Shown here piece by piece: positions 57,376 to 64,000 of a DNA stretch of 64,000 bases. The notes beneath the pieces were generated by a model. It was not told where the DNA came from. It was given only the letters and a program-made list of their open reading frames with translations, and ran no database searches. The stretch lies in NCBI GenBank assembly GCA_002964805.2, contig PUDQ02000020.1, forward strand, positions 744,001-808,000, read 5' to 3'. Every line of letters begins with the position of its first letter. The stretch's first letter is position 1. A program made the position numbers and the translations under genes. This stretch comes from Trametes villosa. Its lineage: Eukaryota > Basidiomycota > Agaricomycetes > Polyporales > Polyporaceae.

Positions 57376-58301
57376 GTTGAACGAGATTGTTCAGCGGGGG
57401 ATCGTAGTGGTGGTGAAAGTGGGGGTTTCTGAGGGCGTGGGCGGCTACTACGACGGGGGACTTATAATAATGTTGAACGCGTCGATTAAACGCGATCGGA
57501 CTGAACCTTAATATTCTGTAAACAAGCTGCACGTGAAGCGCGTTCGTGTCGTTTGGCGGTGTATGTTCAACTTGAGAGCGACCTTGCCTGCCCAATATGG
57601 GCATGCCCAAGCCATATCGGGAGGGGCCTACGTCGTTCGCTAGCCTCGTGGCGTACGGGCGCCTGCTGCTCGGCCACCGCGTCAGCCGCGTTCCACCTCT
57701 CAGTCTCGTCTCACCTATCGACGGCACGACTTACGACGATCGGGTACTCTGCGTATCGCTTGAATACGCGGATTTTTCTCTCTTTGTGATATCAACAATA
57801 TCATGGCTCTGCGGAGGTGGAACTGAGTCAACAGCTCAAGATGATGGTGTCCATACAACACCCCACCCGGTTTGGACGCCAGTAGCTTCGCCCCACGCTT
57901 CCTGCGCTCGTGCGTTTTTCATATACTCTGCTATGCCTTTTGTTGATGCGTAGGTGTTATAGATACTCACTGCGTCTGCCCATGGACTCATGAATCGTTC
58001 TTGCTGACACTGCCGCGCTGGAGCCTGCGGCTGTCTCCTCGCACCCTTGATTCCATGCTCCACCGCCACTGCGCTAGTTTCACCAAAGGCTATGCGACAA
58101 CTACGTCCACCGCAGTCCTGGCCGATGAACCGGAATCGGGCGCACGCTGACATCATACCGGCCGAACTGGCTCGTGCAGGCCGATATTGCTCGGCAGTGA
58201 CGACGCCTCGCGTTGCTCCTCCATCATCAACGCTGTTGCACCCCTTATATAGCTTCATCCGACTCATGCTCTTCACTTGATCTCGACGTCCAGATTACCT
58301 C
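57376..58301. promoter_or_regulatory. Divergent promoter region of membrane protein and hydrolase, copy C
   Basis: A minus-strand TATAA near 57465 serves the membrane protein, and TATATAG near 58247 serves the hydrolase, about 50 bp before its ATG. The foldback insertion of copy B is absent. Confidence 0.5.
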
Positions 58302-59274
58302 ATGACGACCCAAGAACGTACCTTCGCCTCTGCAGACGGCACGCAGATCCATGCCGAAGCCGCCGGCGACCCATCCAAGCCCGCAATCGTCTTCATACAC
58401 GGCCTGTCAAGCAATCTACTGGGTTGGGACAACCAGTTCTCCGACCCGCCCCTCACTCGCGACTTCCACCTGGTCCGGTACGATCTCCGTGGACACGGAA
58501 GGAGCGACAAACCGCTCGACCCCGAGCACTACGAATCGGTACGCTTCGCGGAGGACTTCAAGGTCGTCTGCGAAGGTTTTGGTGTCACCAAGCCTTTCCT
58601 GGCCGGATGGAGTCTCGGAGGTACGCATTCCATCGCCGTTGCGAGTTCCTATTGACATATCGACCCCCGCGCAGGCACCATAGTCGTAGACGTGGTCGCG
58701 GCATACGGTCCATCGTTCCTGTCGGGTGTCCTCTACGTCGGCGGAGGCATCCTCGCTCTCCCCAAATATCACCCGCAATGCTCTCCGCCCTTCATCACCA
58801 CCATCATCCCCCTCCTCCTCTCCACTGACGCGGACGACGTCTCGCGCGCGGCCGAAGTCTTTATCGACGCCTGCACCGCTCCTGGAAAGCCCCTCCCGCC
58901 GCGCGAGCGGCTCCAGTGGCTGGGATCGTACGTCTCACAGCCGCGCACCGTGCGGTACCACCACGTCACCCGCAAGCAGCCGGTCGAGGTCTGGGAGCAG
59001 CGGGCGCGCGACCTGCCGGTGCTCATTGTGCAAGGCACGACGGACCAGCAGTGCTTGCACGAGAACCTCATTCGCCTGGCGAAGGAGGTGTATAAAGAGG
59101 TGGATGTAAAGCTCTTGGAGGGATGTGGGCACACCCCGGCGGTGGAGCGCCCGGCGGAGACTAGTGCTTACATCCACGAGTGGACGATGAGGATCGCCGC
59201 CAAGCAGGTCAGTTGTACGCCCCAAACCATGCTGCTTTCGCGCTTCTAACCCGCCGCTTGTCCAGCCAAACTAG
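58302..59274 (+). CDS. Alpha/beta-hydrolase (PcaD/haloperoxidase-like), copy C
   Basis: CDS join(58302..58620,58675..59207,59266..59274), 286 aa, in phase, with the same exon sizes as copy B. It starts MTTQERTFASADGTQIHAEA. Intact motifs: IVFIHGLSSNLLGWDNQF, VRYDLRGHGRSDKP, nucleophile elbow GWSLGG across intron 1, Asp in VQGTTDQQCLHENL, His in GCGHTPAVERPAET. The 9-nt last exon now codes Pro-Asn-stop instead of Ala-Lys-stop. It lies upstream of the monooxygenase copy C on the same strand. The substrate is unknown. Confidence 0.88.
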
Positions 59275-59567
59275 ATACAGTAGCATCAGCGTTCGACCAG
59301 AGCGCTATTTCCCGGCCGGCCGTACTCACGAGCGATAATGCAAGGAGATACACCTCGCGGCAGAACGTTCCTTTCTAGATTACTTGACATACACACGGCA
59401 TCTCGCACGGGTTCAGACCAGTCGAGATATGTCGTGGGAAGACGATCCCATGATTAATCTCAGGCCCCAGACCTAATCACTCACTGCGCGCTGGTATCTC
59501 TTGCCTACTCGTTGGGTACTGAGTGGCCATCACCTCTACTGAGATACTGGATACTGACTTGCACCAG

Positions 59568-61483
59568 ATGCCTGCCATCGAGACCTCTTGCGCGCCGCTC
59601 AAAATCGCCATCTGGTGAGTATACGTCGTATATCACGATATCCTGTATGCAACGCTGATGCGAACTTCGTTGTAGCGGTGCAGGGATCGCAGGCCTTACC
59701 CTTGCAGCGGCCCTCCACAGGTACTCATCTTCCGAGTCGCCAGTCGAAGTCAGCATATACGAAGCCGATCCCGAGGTCAGAACCGCCGGAGCAGGCATCA
59801 CAGTGTGGCCCCGTACGTGGGCCGTTCTGCGCGATCTCGGCCTATACGACGCTCTCTCCGCTGTCGCTGTACGGAGTTCTAGCGCCGCTATTACGAGCGA
59901 AACTCCGGAGTACATTGCGTGACGCCGGAGTGGATTGGATTGTCCCATGCTGACGCAAATGCAACGATAGAGCCCGCGTTTGTGGCACGCAAGGCGAACC
60001 AGCCCGGCGAAGGTTACACATATGCACGTGTCCTCGCTCCTAGTGAGTAGCTCCGGTCCTACATTCCGGATGATGCGACGAGGAATGTGCTGAACTTCGT
60101 TTGTAAAGATGGGTCTACGACGATGCACAGACACGATATGCTCGACATCTTCCTGCGCAGCCTCCCCGAATCCTACAAGCTCCAGACGTCTAAGCAGCTG
60201 GTCGGGTACGTCCAGGGCCCAAACTCGCCGGTCACTCTGCGCTTCTCCGACGGTTCCACGGCGGAGGCCGACGTCCTTATCGGCGCAGACGGCATTCACT
60301 CCGCAACGCGGTACAGCATGTATGCGGACGCACACCGGGAGTGCGCGCCTGCGATCAGTGCGCCTGGGGCCACTCAGACGTGGCAGGGGTGCCCACGGTG
60401 CAAGGCCGCAGAGCCTGTTTGGACGGGCATTCACGCGTACCGCTGCTTGATCCCAACGGAGAAGCTGTACGGGCTGATACCCGAGCACACGACCAAGTCT
60501 CTCGGGTCGGTTCTGTGCGTGAGTGCACGAAGTCATCTCAGTTTGCTTTGCAATATGTTTACTGATTTCGTCGTCTTATTGGGATAGTATTCGGGAAAGG
60601 GGAAGGTATGTTCTATCTTGTACTCTGCCGCCGATACTTTCAAACGGGACATGACCGCGTTCTATAGCATATTATCACGTATCAAATCTCCGGCGGCTCG
60701 CCCCTCAATTTCGTCGCGCTCTGCCGGGAGCCTAACGGAGAAGGCGCACCCTACGTCAATAAATGGGTGACGGACGTGCCCCGAGAAGAAGCTCTGTCCC
60801 AGTTCACGTTCTGGGAGCCGGAGGTGAAGCAAATGCTCGAGGTGTGTTCTTCCTTCCTTCGCCATTGGACGCTGGATCGAATCGCGCTCGCGCAGTGTGT
60901 TGATAACCCGACTCGTTGGGCAATTCACGTCGTTGCGGACTTGCCGTTCGCCGTTCGTGGGAGTGTCGCTTTGATCGGAGACGCGGTGTGTCTGGCATCC
61001 GCACACCTCATTTGAAGCTGTGGCTATTGACAATGCGCCCCCCTAGATGCATGCGATGCCTCCGAATTTCGGTGCTGGAGGCGGTCAAGCTATCGAGGTA
61101 AACAAGGTTGTCTGTCATCCCAGTCGCCACTCACTCGATATCATCTGTAGGACGCGTATATTCTCGGCCGACTCCTTGCAGATCCTCGTGTAGCTCGGAA
61201 CTCTGCGCACGCCGCCGCTGCCTTGCTGGCTTTTGAGCAGGTCAGGCTGCCCTTTACGACCGATGTCGCGCGGCGGGCCCGCGACGTCGGGCTCATGTAC
61301 GAGTTCAACTCGCATGGGCATTTCCTGGACTCGGGAGGGTGGGCGGCGCCATGCGAGGATCAACGCGAACAGCTGGACGAGCTTGGGCGGGTAATGCATG
61401 ATATGTGGGCTTGGCAGTGGGAGGAAGGGCTAGATGAGCAATGGCGCCTGGCGGTCGGTATTTTGGATGCTGCGTTGCGCTGA
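59568..61483 (+). pseudogene. FAD monooxygenase copy C, probably inactivated by a splice-donor mutation
   Basis: The exons match copy B one to one: 59568..59614, 59676..59914, 59971..60042, 60109..60518, 60588..60605, 60668..60841, 60896..60985, 61047..61097, 61151..61483, all in phase. The FAD motifs GAGIAGLTLA, VLIGADGIHSATRY and MHAMPPNFGAGGGQAIE are intact. However, intron 2, which starts GTGCGT in copy B, starts TTGCGT here (59915), so there is no GT donor. Reading through meets a stop within three codons, and the next GT (59919) shifts the frame. All other introns keep GT-AG ends. It is functional only if a non-standard splice is used. Confidence 0.75.
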
Positions 61484-61689
61484 AGATGATATAGTAGTAG
61501 TTCGGACGTAGTGTATGCAAACGCGGTAGAGTTCCTCCCGCCTATACTATGTAGTGAAACGTTATCGCAGTAGTGATGTGGTAACCTTTAACGTTAAAGT
61601 GACTACACTCACCGTATGTTTAGCGTGGCCTTGTGTCTGCCTTGACCGACGACTCGAAACATGCAGTCGGCGCGGGCAACCCATTGAGC

Positions 61690-63400
61690 GCGCCAGTCAC
61701 GTTCTCGTGATCAGTGACTGGTGGTGTCCCTTGGGGGCGGCGCCTACTGCGACGCGTCTTGGTTAGTTTCTGTCTTCATCGATATCCATCCACCGCAGGC
61801 TTTCTGACACTTCTCCTAAGCTTCTGGCTTGCGACGCTCCAATTAAACTACTGTCGGCCAACCTAGGCTCAAAATCTTGCGCTGCCGACATCCTCTTCTG
61901 GTCCGCCTGGTAAATCGTGAATTTCTGGGCACGATCCTTGGCGACAAGATTCCAATAGTAAATCCCAGCCGCTACAGTCCTGGGGAGGCCTCTTGCTCGC
62001 AGAGTCTTGAATTCGAAGTGTCCGGCCTCGAAATCTGGAAATATACCACATATCTCGGGAGCATGGGAGCTGTCCGTGGATACTGAGGTGAGTTGGGCCC
62101 TATCTTCTGCCGGTGAGCATACGGTTCCCTTCGTTCCCCCAAATTTGTGAGGGGGGCGGGTGACCTCCTTCGCTCGGCTGCCATAGACTGGAGTTCCGCA
62201 ACCGTTTGGCGGGGTAATTCGACATGCTGGAAGATTGCAGCGGCATTATGGCCGCTGCAGTCCCGTTCCAGCATAGAGCCGGTTGCCGCGCCACTGTGAG
62301 TTTCGAGGACCCTTGGGAAAGGTGGCCGCCTCCGACATCCAATGCCATTCCGACTTCTCCTCGGTGTCGTATTCCATCTTCAGGCCGTTTCGCGTCGTTA
62401 CCGCAGCGTCGCCCCGCCTCAGATTGAGGGTGGGCTTTTTGAGGTTGCTTGTACCGGCGTGCTTCGGCGCGCTTTCCTCACGACGCAGTATGTTACCGGA
62501 CGTGCGATTAATCCTATTTGCGATTGAGACGTTGATTTTTATGTCTCTCCACGCTCCGGGGCGACGCGGGTACGGCAGGACAGTAGCCGGCACAATATTG
62601 GGATGCCAACGTTTGAGCCCGCCGCCGCAATAGCTCATCGTAGTCGCCCGCTGAGTTGCATTGGATGGCTTGGTGCGTATGTTGGCCGTCGAGCGGCTGA
62701 CTTTCATGGTGCATGACTGGGCACGTCCGTTGACCGTTGCTGCAGGGAGCATGGGTCCTGCGATATTCAAATTCTGTCTTGATGTGCAGGCCGCCACATT
62801 ACTGGCGGAGGTCAACGGACTGACGTCCTGTGGCGAGAGCAGAGGTGCTGTCGGTGGGGTGCTGTCGGTGGGGTGCTGTCGGTGGGGATGGGACGTACGT
62901 CGATGCAGGCCCCCGCGAGAAAGAACTTGCCCCTAAGCATGGGTGTTCACAGTTGTTACGCGTTGGCGTCGTCCCGTAGATGCGATGTGGCGTCGTGCAT
63001 GATCCCCGCGCCAGGAAGTGTGAGCCGTCTTCGGTTGGCTGGAGGGTGTGCGTGCGTCTAAATGTGTTATACAGGGCCTCCGGTAGTGGGCTGACAAGGG
63101 GATGTTGTCGATACGGGGATATGGTCAGCCGCCACAGTGTTGACGGCGACGGGGGTTGGGCCGGTGGCGAAGCGCCCGTAGGTTGACCTCGGGGGTGGAG
63201 GAGAGGATGACCACAGGCCCGGAGGGGGGAGCGCAGAAGCAGGACTGAGCGTAGATCATAGTGGCAGGAGACAAGAAGCGGCGGGGGGAGGAGCGTGTTC
63301 TTATACTCGGACGAGCGCGGTTTACACTCCGCCGCGACATTCCGGTCAGCTTCGTTGCAATCTGGCCTGCCCACGCTGAGCTATTGTTCCCCACTTTTAG
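61690..63400 (-). other. Uncharacterised block of the duplication unit, copy C
   Basis: The reverse complement of the block at 25500-27105, with a conserved TATA-like GAGTATAAG (minus, near 63303) and an ATG at 63259. It shares peptides ARQPALCWNGTAAAIM (near 62300) and GIYYWNLVAKDRAQKF (near 61945). It differs from copy B by a 10-bp insertion near 61784 and a 28-bp tandem expansion at 62845-62886, neither a multiple of three. A hairpin (61693-61700 with 61714-61721) lies at its end. Confidence 0.4.
62845..62886. repeat. Three tandem 14-bp repeats
   Basis: The unit GTGCTGTCGGTGGG is present three times in a row. The matching place in copy B (near 25985-26010) has it once, so the expansion happened after the duplication. 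Confidence 0.85.
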
Positions 63401-64000
63401 CGTTCAGAAGCAGGATGGCGATATCGCCCAGAAGCTTCGCGATCACAATCGCACGGCGGATATCCGCTGCACATCCGGATATCCCGAACCGTGGCTATCC
63501 TCGGGGCCCAACGCCACCATGCCCGCCCTCCCTCGTTCGCGCAAGCTCCCCTCCGCATAACCGGGCGCGAATGGTATCCAATGCCTGTACACGCATGTCT
63601 ATTCCCCTTCAGGACAATTGCGCACGCACGGGGGTATGGTTGTGGTCGACGCCACATCCACCGAGAGCGCGTCAGCCACCAGCCACCAAGGCGATACGCG
63701 TTCGCACGCGTCGCGTCACGTACGTGATCGAGAGTAGACAGGGCTTTCAAACTCCTCCGGGCTTTCCTCTCGCCCCCGCCCCCCAGCCTGGCTGTTGGCC
63801 GTATTTCAACAACCCTTGTGTCCTGCATAGCAAAACGGTCTGCAGCGTTGCGCGAGGTGGATCGAAAGGTAGGTTATCCAGATATGCGGAAACTATGGGG
63901 TCGTTTGTATGATATATACAGGCTCCTCATATACGGACGTGGCCTTCAAACACAGTGCCCATCTCAACGATTCCAGTACAGCCAATTAGGTATCATACAA

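Larger units (their letters stand above)
56030..64000. repeat. Segmental duplication copy C (runs off the window)
   Basis: Inverted with respect to copy B and in the same orientation as copy A. It holds the membrane protein (minus), the hydrolase (plus, intact), the FAD monooxygenase (plus, one lost donor) and the uncharacterised block (minus). The left end is a CCATTGCAAGCGGCAAA-type sequence at 56035, where similarity to copy B begins. The last 170 bases are nearly identical to the reverse complement of 24880-25060, so the unit clearly continues past 64000. Confidence 0.9.

Overview
The window is nuclear DNA of a filamentous basidiomycete, most likely a wood-decay polypore. The evidence is short (about 50-65 nt) GT-AG introns in nearly every gene, dense GC-rich genes with small intergenic gaps, intron-bearing nuclear tRNAs, a secreted GH7 cellobiohydrolase, a fungal Sfk1-type membrane protein and a DUF6593 protein. 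Where I give a joined CDS, I spliced it by hand and checked that every exon phase closes.

Layout. 0-5.6 kb: a disordered nuclear-type protein (minus), a DUF427 protein (plus), a Vps51 GARP subunit (minus) and an intron-containing tRNA-Val. 5.7-10.5 kb: copy A of a segmental duplication. 10.7-24.1 kb: Sfk1/Frag1 membrane protein, DsbA-family oxidoreductase, casein kinase I, GH7 cellobiohydrolase, a small mitochondrial-type protein and tRNA-Tyr. 24.1-32.9 kb: copy B of the duplication, in the opposite orientation. 35.5-55.9 kb: two large low-complexity or cell-surface proteins, a three-domain paladin-type phosphatase, eIF6, an NDUFAF7-type methyltransferase, a FRA10AC1 homologue and CCT epsilon. 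56.0-64.0 kb: copy C, running off the right edge.

The most unusual feature is the triplicated unit. In its complete form (copy B) it carries a two-exon membrane protein, divergent from an alpha/beta-hydrolase that is followed by a salicylate-hydroxylase-like FAD monooxygenase, then an uncharacterised block and a DUF6593 gene. B and C are near-complete and inverted relative to each other, enclosing about 23 kb of single-copy genes. A is old and broken: the hydrolase is half lost, the monooxygenase is reduced to its first exon and the DUF6593 gene is frameshifted, but the membrane-protein ORF is intact. In C the monooxygenase differs from B by a G-to-T change that destroys one splice donor. Copy B alone carries a 163-bp foldback insertion.

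Just after the stop codon of the membrane-protein gene, all three copies keep a run of three hairpins. Differences between the copies preserve pairing through G-U wobbles only on the sense strand, and two of the loops share a self-complementary six-base sequence that could form a kissing pair. This is my best candidate for an undescribed element.

The remaining genes are mostly conserved housekeeping functions (vesicle tethering, ribosome biogenesis, complex I assembly, chaperonin, signalling) arranged in divergent or convergent pairs.
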